DNA of 7,717 bases from NCBI GenBank assembly GCA_020441225.1, contig JAGRMP010000211.1:7250-14966 (forward strand), written 5' to 3'. The notes under the pieces are model-generated. The model was not told the DNA's origin. It made no database searches and was given only the letters and a program-made list of their open reading frames with translations. The position numbers and the translations under genes are program-made. This DNA is from Maritimibacter sp. (lineage in GTDB: Bacteria > Pseudomonadota > Alphaproteobacteria > Rhodobacterales > Rhodobacteraceae). Positions within the stretch are counted from its first letter, which is position 1; the number at the start of each line of letters is the position of its first letter. Positions 1 to 6,120 of the stretch are shown one piece after another.

Positions 1-607
1 TGTCGTCGCGCAGCGACTTGCCGGCAAAGCTCGCCTGCCAGGCCGGTTCCTCGATCCGCGCGCCGAGGCCCGGGGTTTCGACCTGGGCGGTGACGGTGAG
101 GCCCGCGACCGTGTTCATGTCGCCGCGCAGCGCGATCATCGCCTCGATCACCCCGCCATGGCCGACGCCGTAGATCGGCAGAACCGCGAGCGAGATCTCG
201 TCGCCCGTGCGCAGAAAGAAGACCTGGGCGAGGTCGGGCCGGGTGCCGATCGAGGCGAGGTCCTGTTCGGTGGTGAGCCCGGTCCAGTTCGCCGGGTCCT
301 CGAGCGCGGTGGGCAGATCGACGGGGGCGATGTCGCTGGCAGCGGCCTTGGTGAGGTCGACGACGACGGTCGAGAGCGCGCCGCCCTCGGCCGAGGCCAG
401 CACCTCGGACATGCCCGGGATCGCCGAGATCAGCGCTTCGAGCCGTACCTGCTGTTCGGCGGCGCGGTTGGCGGCCTGGATCGGCCGCAGGATCACGGTC
501 GCGCCGGTCACCGCGAGTGCGCAGACCGCCGAGACCAGGAAGGCCACGAGCAGGGTCTTGGGCCGGCTGTCGATCGGCAGGGCGAGGAATCGTTTCCAGG
601 GGGTCAT
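1..607 (-). CDS. nqrC: NqrC-like subunit of Na+-translocating NADH:quinone reductase, C-terminus cut off by window edge
   Basis: The 202 residues visible match NqrC (related to RnfG), the subunit that carries a covalent FMN on a periplasmic domain and passes electrons within the Nqr complex. After a short cytoplasmic N-terminus (MTPWKRFLALPIDSRPKT) there is one membrane helix at about residues 19-41, then the periplasmic domain. The family signature is clear: RGDMNTVAGL (161-170) followed by ETPGLGARIEEPAW (177-190), which in Vibrio NqrC reads GDLNTV...ETPGLG. The SGAT-type motif that binds FMN lies near the C-terminus of the family and would be encoded outside this window, so flavinylation cannot be judged. 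Family members are about 250-260 residues, so roughly the last 50 are missing. The ATG at 607 is 10 nt after the stop of the nqrB-like gene and has only a weak GAG-type ribosome site, consistent with translational coupling. Confidence 0.9.
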   Translation of the reverse strand, partial: MTPWKRFLALPIDSRPKTLLVAFLVSAVCALAVTGATVILRPIQAANRAAEQQVRLEALISAIPGMSEVLASAEGGALSTVVVDLTKAAASDIAPVDLPTALEDPANWTGLTTEQDLASIGTRPDLAQVFFLRTGDEISLAVLPIYGVGHGGVIEAMIALRGDMNTVAGLTVTAQVETPGLGARIEEPAWQASFAGKSLRDD

Positions 608-617
608 GGGGGAGATC

Positions 618-1394
618 TCAGTCAAGACGACGTCTCCGGTTGGCCAGCCAAAGGGCGATTGCGATTTCGTCGAGGATCGGCGCGGCGAGCGAGGCGAGCA
701 GCGCCGCGGAGACGACGATCTGCACCGGCGCGGCTTCGCCCCACCAGGTCAGGAATATCGCCGCCAATCCGCCGTAGAGCGCGCCGTTGAGCCAGCGGCC
801 GAGCTTGGTGGCGGCGCTGGTCACCGGGTCGCAGACCAGCAGCACGAGGCCCACGAGCAGGGCGGGGTAGCTGTGGGAAAGGTCGAGCCCGGCGCCCCAG
901 GCGAGCCCGAGCGCCAGCGCGGCGCCGAGCATGAGGCGCAGCGACATCACCCCGGTCACGGCGCCGATCAGCGCCACGGGGAGCGCCGCCCAGCCGACCG
1001 GCACGATGATGTCGGGCCAGGGTGCGGAGGGGAAGCCGAAGCCGAGGAAGGCGAGGGTGACGGTCGCGGGGTTGAGCACGTTGCGGCCCCAGCCGCCGAA
1101 CACGAGCTCGGCGATCACTACGCCGAAGCTGGTCCCGATCAGGAGCGGCACGAGGCCGAGTTCCTGCTGTGCCAGCATCGCCAACGCAAGCGCGGTGACG
1201 ACCCCGGCCCAGGACGGCGGCTGCGCCCGCGCGAGCATGAAGATCACATGCCAGAAGCCCGCGACGACGAGGAAAAACACCAGCCGCCCGACGGCGTCGA
1301 CGCCGCCGTGGTGGATCCAGACCGCGGCCAGCGGAAACACCGCCACCAGCCACATGAGCGCAACCGTTTCCCGGTCCCACAGCCCCCGGATCAT
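618..1394 (-). CDS. nqrB: NqrB/RnfD-family membrane subunit, short form lacking the FMN-binding loop
   Basis: This is a 258-residue, very hydrophobic protein of the NQR2/RnfD family, the membrane subunit that holds flavin and lies in the electron path of Nqr and Rnf complexes. Family signatures are GGWGRNVLNPA (100-110), CDPVTSAATKLGR (188-200, canonical TDPVT) and the end motif APILDE (238-243). About seven to eight hydrophobic segments are visible between residues 10 and 250. NqrB is normally about 410 residues and RnfD about 350. Here only about 78 residues separate NPA from DPVT, against about 160 in RnfD, and no SGAT-type FMN-threonine motif is present. The start is secure: ATG at 1394 overlaps the nqrA stop as ATGA, with AGGAGG (1401-1406 on the complementary strand) 6 nt upstream. 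The reading frame is intact, so the shortness is not an obvious frameshift. Assignment to NqrB rather than RnfD rests on the neighbouring nqrA. Confidence 0.85.
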   Translation of the reverse strand: MIRGLWDRETVALMWLVAVFPLAAVWIHHGGVDAVGRLVFFLVVAGFWHVIFMLARAQPPSWAGVVTALALAMLAQQELGLVPLLIGTSFGVVIAELVFGGWGRNVLNPATVTLAFLGFGFPSAPWPDIIVPVGWAALPVALIGAVTGVMSLRLMLGAALALGLAWGAGLDLSHSYPALLVGLVLLVCDPVTSAATKLGRWLNGALYGGLAAIFLTWWGEAAPVQIVVSAALLASLAAPILDEIAIALWLANRRRRLD

Positions 1395-2677
1395 ATCGCG
1401 CCTCCTGCGGCTTCTTCGGTTGCCACCGCGTCGAGCATGGCCGCGTGCTGGGCGCGGATCGAGGGCTCGGCCCGGGTCACGTAATCGGCGAGCGCCAGGT
1501 CCTCTTCGAGCAGCGACAGCCCGCCGAGGCGGGTGAAGGTCTCGGTGTCGCCGGAGGCGAGCGCGCGCAGGAAGGGCATCGCCGGGAGCGCGCCGCCGAG
1601 CGCGAGGTCGAGCGCCGCGGTCGGGATCAGCGGCTTGGGCCGCGAGGCGCGCGCCAGCGCCGCCTGGAACCAGTGCGGCCTGTCGGGGCGGTGGGCGCTT
1701 TCGAACACCGTCACCTGCCGGTCGCGCCCGCCGAGCCAATGCGATTCGTGGCCGTCGAGCGCCGAGCCGGTCCAGATTTCATGCGGACCGGGCCGCACAT
1801 GGCCGTGGCAAAGCTGTTTGAGGTCGGCGCCGGGCTGGCTGCGCACCAGCCGCGCCTCGCGCAGGGCCGGGCCGGCGATGGACACGAGCCGGGTGTCGGC
1901 GACATATCCGGTTTCCACAAGCGCGCCGATCGCCGCGACGTCTTCGAGCGCGATGTCCCAGACCGGCGCGTCGATCCGTGCGGGCCGGTGGCGGTGGATC
2001 TGTGTCCCGGCGAGCCCGTGCGGGTGGCTGTCCGCGACGGTCACGCTCTTCACCCGCGCGGGCAGGGCGCCGGGGCCGGCAAGCGGCGCGCCCCTGTCGT
2101 GACAGAGGAACACCGTCCCCTGCGTCAGCCCGGCAAGTGCCGCGAGACCGCGGGCGAGCGCTTCCTCCTGACCGGCGGTGGCGGCGCGCGGGGCGGGGGC
2201 GTGCGGCCGGGTGTCGGCGCCCATGACGAAGATCGCCGCCGGCGCGTCGCCGGGCAGGGGAACGCGGCCGAACGGGCGGGCGCGGAAGTTGCGCCACAGC
2301 CCGGTCGCGAGCAGCAGTTCGCGGAGCGCGGCCGGGTCGTCGGTCCCCTTGGTGTCCCAACGATGACGTCCTGCGTCGGGCTCGTGGAAGAACAGCACCG
2401 ACGACAACCGGTGGCCGGGGCCGAGGCGAATCGCCGCGACCCGTGCGGGCATCGGCGCGGTGACCCGGAAGGCGGGATTGCGGCGCGACGCGAGCACCGG
2501 TGCGCCCTGCGCCACCAGCGCGCCTTCGGCGACCAGCGGTTCGACCCGGAAATCCTCCTTGAGCTGCGCGGTCAGCGCGGCCTCCTCGGTGACAACCGTC
2601 GCGGGATCGCCCGGGGCTGGCCGTGGCGAAGCGATTCGGACGTTCAGCCCGGAATTGAAAGCGCTGAGCATGGTCAT
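1391..2677 (-). CDS. nqrA: NqrA-like subunit of Na+-translocating NADH:quinone reductase
   Basis: The 428-residue product aligns by eye along its length with NqrA, the cytoplasmic subunit of Nqr associated with quinone binding. Matching segments are FNSGLNVRI at the N-terminus (canonical xxKGLDLPI), APVLASRRNPAFRVTAPMPARV (59-80, canonical 'kkNPgvkftAPaaGkV'), GLWRNFRARPFGRVP (126-140), IFVMGADTRPHAP (149-161), HPHGLAGTQIH (208-218), SIAGPALREARLVR (266-279) and LSLLEEDLALADYV (387-400). It has no signal peptide or membrane helix. The usual cysteine-containing motif just after the EEDLAL helix (VCPGKYEYG in Vibrio) is replaced by VTRAEPSIR, and the protein is about 18 residues shorter than Vibrio NqrA. 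The start at 2677 gives the N-terminus expected for the family, but it lacks a good Shine-Dalgarno sequence. An in-frame ATG at 2728 would add 17 residues and is no better. First gene of the operon, overlapping the nqrB-like gene by 4 bp. Confidence 0.9.
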   Translation of the reverse strand: MTMLSAFNSGLNVRIASPRPAPGDPATVVTEEAALTAQLKEDFRVEPLVAEGALVAQGAPVLASRRNPAFRVTAPMPARVAAIRLGPGHRLSSVLFFHEPDAGRHRWDTKGTDDPAALRELLLATGLWRNFRARPFGRVPLPGDAPAAIFVMGADTRPHAPAPRAATAGQEEALARGLAALAGLTQGTVFLCHDRGAPLAGPGALPARVKSVTVADSHPHGLAGTQIHRHRPARIDAPVWDIALEDVAAIGALVETGYVADTRLVSIAGPALREARLVRSQPGADLKQLCHGHVRPGPHEIWTGSALDGHESHWLGGRDRQVTVFESAHRPDRPHWFQAALARASRPKPLIPTAALDLALGGALPAMPFLRALASGDTETFTRLGGLSLLEEDLALADYVTRAEPSIRAQHAAMLDAVATEEAAGGAI

Positions 2678-2811
2678 AGCTTGCCGCGGGAGGGGGGCGT
2701 TGGTTCCATACCCCGCATCTTGCCGCATCTGAGGGAAAATGCTACCCTCTAAAGTATTCAATAATAAGAATAAATCCATCGTAGCCCTGAACACAAGATG
2801 CGGAGGTCGCA
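2678..2811. promoter_or_regulatory. Divergent promoter region between the nqr operon and the multiheme cytochrome gene
   Basis: These 134 bp separate two genes that start back to back, so promoters for both must lie here or inside the genes. The centre (about 2735-2780) is strikingly AT-rich against very GC-rich surroundings and contains TATTCAATAATAAGAATAAA, where promoter melting would be easy in either direction. I could not settle on a -35/-10 pair with canonical spacing on either strand. A short dyad GAGGG-N9-CCCTC lies at 2731-2749. The cytochrome gene has a strong ribosome site, GGAGGT at 2802-2807, 4 nt before its ATG. nqrA has none that is convincing. Confidence 0.7.
2713..2803. repeat. 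Perfect 10-bp inverted repeat plus a third partial copy, flanking the AT-rich core
   Basis: CCGCATCTTG at 2713-2722 has its exact reverse complement, CAAGATGCGG, at 2794-2803. The 8-base core CCGCATCT also recurs directly at 2723-2730, exactly 10 bp (one helical turn) after the first copy. The right arm runs into the GGAGGT ribosome site of the cytochrome gene, sharing its first two G residues. The layout suits either paired operator sites for a DNA-binding regulator or an mRNA stem that affects translation of the cytochrome. Which one applies depends on the unknown transcription start. Confidence 0.6.
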
Positions 2812-4008
2812 ATGTCGATGCCTAACCCAACCCGGATTGTCCGTGCCCTGGCGGGCGTTACGGCGATACTCATCCTAGGATTGAGTGTCGGCGCCGCGAC
2901 GGCGCAGGTGGAAATGTCGGGGCCCGAGATCGGCGAGGGTGCCGACAATAGCCAGCCGGTCTTCGTCATGCCGCGCTCCGGCCCGTTCACGCCGGAGACG
3001 GTGGCGATTCCCAATGCCCGGATCATCGCCGCCTGGTCGGGGTCGGGGCATGCCGATTCCTCCGCCGAAGCGTTCCGGCACTGGGACGACGAAGGCGAGA
3101 TCGATCCGGCCTGCTCCGTTTGCCATTCGAGCATCGGTTTCCGCTCGTTCCACGGCCTCGACGGCAGCGAACCCGGCGTGCCGGAAAGCCCGGTCCCGGT
3201 GGGCGGCGTCGTCGATTGCGAAACCTGCCACAACCCCAACCTCGGCACGGTCACCGAGATCACCCTGGCCTCGGGCGTGGTGCATCCGGTGCAGGGCGTC
3301 GAAGCGGCCTGCGTGACCTGCCACGGCGGGCGCGAAGCGGGGATCGACGTGGCCGCGGCCACCGAAGGCCTGCCCGATGACGAGCCTAGCGGCGATCTGC
3401 GCTTCCTCAACCCGCACTACTTCCTCGGTGCGGCGATGAACCTCGGCAGCTACGGTGGTCTTGGCTATGAGTATCCCGGCAAGACCTATTCCGGCCGGTT
3501 CCTGCACGCCCGCCCGGTGGCGACCTGCAACTCCTGCCACGATCCGCACACGCTGAAGATCTCGGAGCAGACCTGCTTGACCTGCCACTTCACCGGCGAC
3601 CCGGAAGACATCCGGATTGCGCGGGTGAGCTTCGACGGCAGCGGCGACACCACCAAGGGCATCCATGACGACATCGTCGCCAATGGCGACCGGTTGCTCG
3701 CGATGATGAAGGACTATGCCGCCGAAGTCGTCGGCACGCCGATGGTCTACAACGGTGACCGCTACCCATACTTCTTCGCCGATGCGAACGGCGACGGGGT
3801 CGGCGACGAGGCCGAGGGCCGGGCGGTGGCTTACAACGCCTGGACGCCGCGCCTGCTCAAGGCGACGTTCAACTGGAAAGCGGTTTCCGCCGATCCGGGC
3901 GCCTTTGCCCACAACGCGCCCTACGCGCTCGAACTGCTCTACGACTCGATGGAGGACCTGGCCGGTCCGCTCGGGGTCGATATGGACGAGCTCGACCTCA
4001 TTCGCTGA
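2812..4008 (+). CDS. Secreted pentaheme c-type cytochrome with an EF-hand-like calcium loop
   Basis: The 398-residue product has an N-terminal signal sequence: positive start, hydrophobic stretch at about 11-28, likely cleavage after ATA at residue 31. It therefore acts in the periplasm, where haem is attached. Five CxxCH haem-binding motifs lie at residues 101-105, 136-140, 167-171, 239-243 and 255-259. Nine further histidines (80, 90, 114, 158, 202, 232, 246, 285, 367) could serve as distal ligands, so bis-histidine haems are possible. Residues 324-335 (DANGDGVGDEAE) fit the 12-residue EF-hand calcium loop. The C-terminal third (about 260-398) has no haem motif and looks helical. No further membrane helix is seen, so it is probably soluble. 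The start at 2812 is supported by GGAGGT 4 nt upstream. I recognise the broad multiheme cytochrome class but not a named family. A role in electron transfer with the divergent Nqr-like complex is inferred from position only. Confidence 0.9.
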   Translation: MSMPNPTRIVRALAGVTAILILGLSVGAATAQVEMSGPEIGEGADNSQPVFVMPRSGPFTPETVAIPNARIIAAWSGSGHADSSAEAFRHWDDEGEIDPACSVCHSSIGFRSFHGLDGSEPGVPESPVPVGGVVDCETCHNPNLGTVTEITLASGVVHPVQGVEAACVTCHGGREAGIDVAAATEGLPDDEPSGDLRFLNPHYFLGAAMNLGSYGGLGYEYPGKTYSGRFLHARPVATCNSCHDPHTLKISEQTCLTCHFTGDPEDIRIARVSFDGSGDTTKGIHDDIVANGDRLLAMMKDYAAEVVGTPMVYNGDRYPYFFADANGDGVGDEAEGRAVAYNAWTPRLLKATFNWKAVSADPGAFAHNAPYALELLYDSMEDLAGPLGVDMDELDLIR

Positions 4009-4036
4009 CCCGCGTCTGAGCCGAAACCAGAGAAAC

Positions 4037-4067
4037 GCCGCCCGCGGGATGCCGCGGGCGGCTTTTT
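4037..4067 (+). terminator. Rho-independent terminator after the cytochrome gene
   Basis: GCCGCCCGCGG (4037-4047) pairs perfectly over 11 bp with CCGCGGGCGGC (4052-4062) around a 4-nt loop, followed at once by five T residues (4063-4067). It sits 28 bp after the cytochrome stop codon, so the cytochrome gene forms a single-gene transcription unit. Confidence 0.95.
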
Positions 4068-4147
4068 CATGTGCGCCGGATGCGGGTGCGGCACAACGTA
4101 ATGTGACCGGAATCGCGGCGGGCGGCTGCTACCCTCGACGGATTGCA

Positions 4148-4202
4148 ACCGGAGAACCGGTCCCGAAACGCCCCCGGGAGGCGGGCGCCGGGTTTCGACC
4201 GG
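4148..4202 (+). promoter_or_regulatory. Leader with two mutually exclusive hairpins upstream of the small exported-protein gene
   Basis: ACCGG (4148-4152) and CCGGT (4157-4161) form a small hairpin with an AGAA loop. The same CCGGT is also part of a longer left arm, CCGGTC (4157-4162) plus GAAAC (4165-4169), that pairs with GTTTC (4192-4196) and GACCGG (4197-4202), leaving a 2-nt bulge. Both structures cannot form together. They lie 30-84 nt before the start codon. No transcription start or promoter could be located, so a role as a leader RNA is only possible. Confidence 0.3.
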
Positions 4203-4231
4203 ACCTCTGCATTGATCCAGGGAGGTACAAG

Positions 4232-4786
4232 ATGATTGCCAGAAGTTCGATGCTGTTCGCATCCGCGTCCCTTGCCGCCGGGCTGGCCACGACCCCGGTC
4301 CGGGCCGACGAAAAAGCCGCCGCCGCCGTGGTCGCCCTCGGGCTGCTCGGCGTTGCGGCCCTGGCGCATCACGACGACCATTACCGCGAGGGCAGCAAGC
4401 CGCAGACGGCCGACGAGATCGCCGATTTCGAGCGCGGCTACCGCGACGGGTTGCACAACGAACCCTACGATTCGCGCCATTCCAGCGCCGCCTATGGCAA
4501 CGGGTTCGACGCCGGTCACAAGGATCGTGCCAACCGTCTCGCCTACAAGCACCGTGACAAGACGGGAGATGCGCCGGATATCGCGATGCGGGCCTGTGTC
4601 GGCGAGGCGTCTGCGAAATGGACCCGCAATCCGCGCGACATCCACGTGGTGGCGGCGAAGAAAGGCTCTTTCGCGCAATCCTCGGGCCAGGAATACCTGG
4701 TCGAGGTCGCCGCCGGGCACAAGCATGGCGTGTGCAGCGTGAGCCAGAACGGCACCGTCTACAGCGTCGAACACGGCCGGCTGTAA
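4232..4786 (+). CDS. Small exported protein of unknown function, His- and Tyr/Gly-rich
   Basis: I do not recognise this 184-residue protein. It has a signal peptide (hydrophobic about 6-20, likely cleavage after VRA at residue 25). A second hydrophobic stretch follows at about 28-45 (AAAAVVALGLLGVAALAHHD), which could be a membrane anchor if the signal is not cleaved as predicted. Next comes a polar, charged segment with a loose repeat: FERGYRDGLHNEPYD (67-81) and AYGNGFDAGHKDR (87-99), both of the form aromatic-x-x-G-aromatic-x-x-G. The C-terminal part (about 117-184) is a compact domain with the only two cysteines, C122 and C168, which could form a disulfide in the periplasm. The start at 4232 has GGAGG (4221-4225) with a 6-nt spacer. 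It follows the cytochrome terminator, so it is transcribed separately. Coding is supported by the ribosome site, the signal sequence and conserved-looking motifs. Confidence 0.8.
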   Translation: MIARSSMLFASASLAAGLATTPVRADEKAAAAVVALGLLGVAALAHHDDHYREGSKPQTADEIADFERGYRDGLHNEPYDSRHSSAAYGNGFDAGHKDRANRLAYKHRDKTGDAPDIAMRACVGEASAKWTRNPRDIHVVAAKKGSFAQSSGQEYLVEVAAGHKHGVCSVSQNGTVYSVEHGRL

Positions 4787-5025
4787 CGGGGCGGGGCAGG
4801 GCTTGGTACTCAGGTTTCGGTAAGCTCCTCATAATACATGGATTTCCTTTGGAATCCGGGGCGGCGCGCGTCCGGGGCCGGCCGCTGACGGCACGCGGCC
4901 GCATTTCTCCCGGCCCGCCTTGGGCCGTGCGCTGCACCCGTCCCCGGGTGCCGCAGGCGTCGCACAACCGTCCGGCGAGCCGGGATCCTGTGCGCTGAAA
5001 ACGGTGCAAAGGCAGGCGCGGAATC
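4787..5025. other. Non-coding stretch without a recognisable gene
   Basis: No ORF here shows a ribosome site or a recognisable product. The region holds a less GC-rich patch at about 4803-4857, an imperfect hairpin at 4840-4857 (GGATTTCC / GGAATCC), and a 7-bp stem CGGCCGC (4879-4885) / GCGGCCG (4895-4901) followed by CATTTCTCC. The last could be a weak terminator for the upstream gene but has no proper T-tract. I found no tRNA-like or repeat structure. Confidence 0.5.
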
Positions 5026-5029
5026 TCTG

Positions 5030-5056
5030 TTGACAGACTCGCGGGCATTTTATTAC
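5030..5056 (+). promoter_or_regulatory. Candidate sigma-70-type promoter of the tct operon
   Basis: A perfect TTGACA (5030-5035) is followed 15 bp later by TATTAC (5051-5056), which matches the -10 consensus at four of six positions. The spacing is short, and the -10 hexamer overlaps the left edge of the palindrome at 5053-5070. The TTGACA also lies within a small dyad, TCTGT-TG-ACAGA (5026-5037). A start near 5063 would leave a leader of only about 20 nt before the tctC ATG. Confidence 0.55.
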
Positions 5057-5070
5057 CTACCGGTAGGTAA
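5053..5070. promoter_or_regulatory. Perfect 18-bp palindromic operator, probably for a TetR-type repressor
   Basis: TTACCTACCGGTAGGTAA is its own reverse complement over all 18 bases. It lies between the TTGACA element and the GGAGGAGG ribosome site (5071-5078), overlapping the likely -10 and transcription start, the classic position for repression. An uninterrupted dyad of this size with an ACCGGT centre is typical of TetR-family operators; that assignment is inference. No regulator gene is present within the window. Confidence 0.75.
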
Positions 5071-5085
5071 GGAGGAGGACCTTTC

Positions 5086-6108
5086 ATGAAATCGTCAATC
5101 AAATACCTGTCCGGGGCGGTGATCGGCGCCGCGCTCACGAGCTTCGGCGCCGCCGCTGTCGCGCAGGACTGGCAGCCCGATCGCCCGATCAACATCATCG
5201 TGCCGTGGTCGGCCGGGGGCTCGACCGACCAGGTGACCCGCGTGGTCGCGCCGCTGCTCGAAGAGGCGCTCGGCACCCCGGTCGTGGTCGTGAACCAGCC
5301 CGGCGCCTCGGGTTCGATCGGCACCGCCGAAGCCCTGGCCGCGCCGCGCGACGGCTACACCTGGACCGCCAATGCGATCGCCAACAACGCCACCTATGCG
5401 GTGACGGGGATGATCGAGAACACTTCGATCGAGGATTACCATATCTACCTGCACGTCGCGAACGTGCCGGTCGTGAGCGTCAACGCCGATGCGCCCTATG
5501 CCGATTTCCCGGCGCTGCTCGACGCGATGAAGACCGAGCGGGTCACCATCGGCACCGCCGGGGTCAACTCCTCGGGCGGCATGGCGCTCGCGGCGATCAA
5601 GGAAGCCTCCGGCGGCGATCTCACGGCCGAGATGGTCAGCTACGACGGCGGCAACCCCGCGGTCATCGCCGCCGCCAGCGGCGAGGTCATGGCGACCACC
5701 CAGCTCGCGGTGGAACAGACCGAGATGATCAAGGCCGGCCGGCTGCGCGCGCTCGCGGTGCTGTCCGACGCGCCGCTCGAGGTCGAAGGCATCGACCCGG
5801 TGCCGCCGATCACCGACTTCATGCCCGATTTCCCGGTGGCCGCCGATTACTTCGGCGTGTTCATCCCGGTCGGCGCGCCGCAGGAGGTCTACGACACGGT
5901 CGACAAGGTCTGGGCCGACGTCGTGATGAACTCGCCCGAGCTCAAGGCCTATGCCACCGAGCGCGGCGCGGTCTTTGCGCCCTCCTACGGTGACGATGCG
6001 CTGGCCGCTGCGATGCCGGTGGTGATCGCCGAGGCCTGTGCCCGGGTCACCCGGGGCGAGGCGGTGATGGATCCGTCCGAGATCGGCATCACCTGCGCCG
6101 CGGAGTAA
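5086..6108 (+). CDS. tctC: TctC/Bug-family periplasmic substrate-binding protein of a tripartite tricarboxylate transporter
   Basis: The 340-residue product captures an organic acid in the periplasm and delivers it to the TctA/TctB membrane complex. The signal peptide ends at AVA (residue 26). Two family ligand loops are present: IIVPWSAGGSTDQVTR (37-52) and NQPGASGSIGTAEALAAPRD (70-89), the latter followed by GYT. The third expected region is GTAGVNSSGGMAL (156-168), and YDGGNPAVIAAASGE (186-200) matches the domain-2 motif. Length is normal for Bug proteins (about 320-340). The start at 5086 follows GGAGGAGG (5071-5078). C318 and C337 are the only cysteines and could form a disulfide at the C-terminus, where two acidic residues flank the tail. 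The substrate cannot be told from sequence: the family binds carboxylates such as citrate, tartrate, aromatic acids and dicarboxylates. First gene of the tct operon, with tctB 130 nt downstream. Confidence 0.95.
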   Translation: MKSSIKYLSGAVIGAALTSFGAAAVAQDWQPDRPINIIVPWSAGGSTDQVTRVVAPLLEEALGTPVVVVNQPGASGSIGTAEALAAPRDGYTWTANAIANNATYAVTGMIENTSIEDYHIYLHVANVPVVSVNADAPYADFPALLDAMKTERVTIGTAGVNSSGGMALAAIKEASGGDLTAEMVSYDGGNPAVIAAASGEVMATTQLAVEQTEMIKAGRLRALAVLSDAPLEVEGIDPVPPITDFMPDFPVAADYFGVFIPVGAPQEVYDTVDKVWADVVMNSPELKAYATERGAVFAPSYGDDALAAAMPVVIAEACARVTRGEAVMDPSEIGITCAAE

Positions 6109-6120
6109 GATCCTCCCGAA

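Noticed and set aside
618..1394. Frameshift or deletion pseudogene explanation for the short nqrB-like gene
   Set aside because: The frame is continuous, motifs on both sides of the missing segment are in register, and the coupling to nqrA and nqrC is preserved. It can only be excluded fully by comparing homologues.
207..1484. Long plus-strand ORF opposite nqrC and nqrB
   Set aside because: It is an antisense shadow of high-GC coding sequence. The product is low-complexity, rich in Arg, Glu, Gly and Ala, and the minus-strand products are clear family members.
618..1739. Longer form of the nqrB-like frame starting at 1739
   Set aside because: The extra 115 residues overlap nqrA out of frame and read as arginine- and alanine-rich noise. 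The ATG at 1394 has AGGAGG 6 nt upstream and the ATGA overlap.
1445..2752. Long plus-strand ORF opposite nqrA
   Set aside because: The product is Arg/Gly/Ala-rich with no recognisable motif, while the opposite strand encodes full-length NqrA.
2678..2812. Upstream extension of nqrA to ATG codons at 2728 or 2812
   Set aside because: The added residues have no counterpart in NqrA, run through the promoter region, and lack a ribosome site.
4876..4902. 8-bp palindromes GGCCGGCC and GCGGCCGC close together
   Set aside because: Short all-GC palindromes are expected by chance in DNA this GC-rich and lie in a region without other signals.
3939..5324. 461-residue minus-strand ORF spanning the small-protein gene and the intergenic region
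   Set aside because: The product is rich in Arg, Pro and Ser with no domain, and it runs antisense through the terminator, the operator and the start of tctC.
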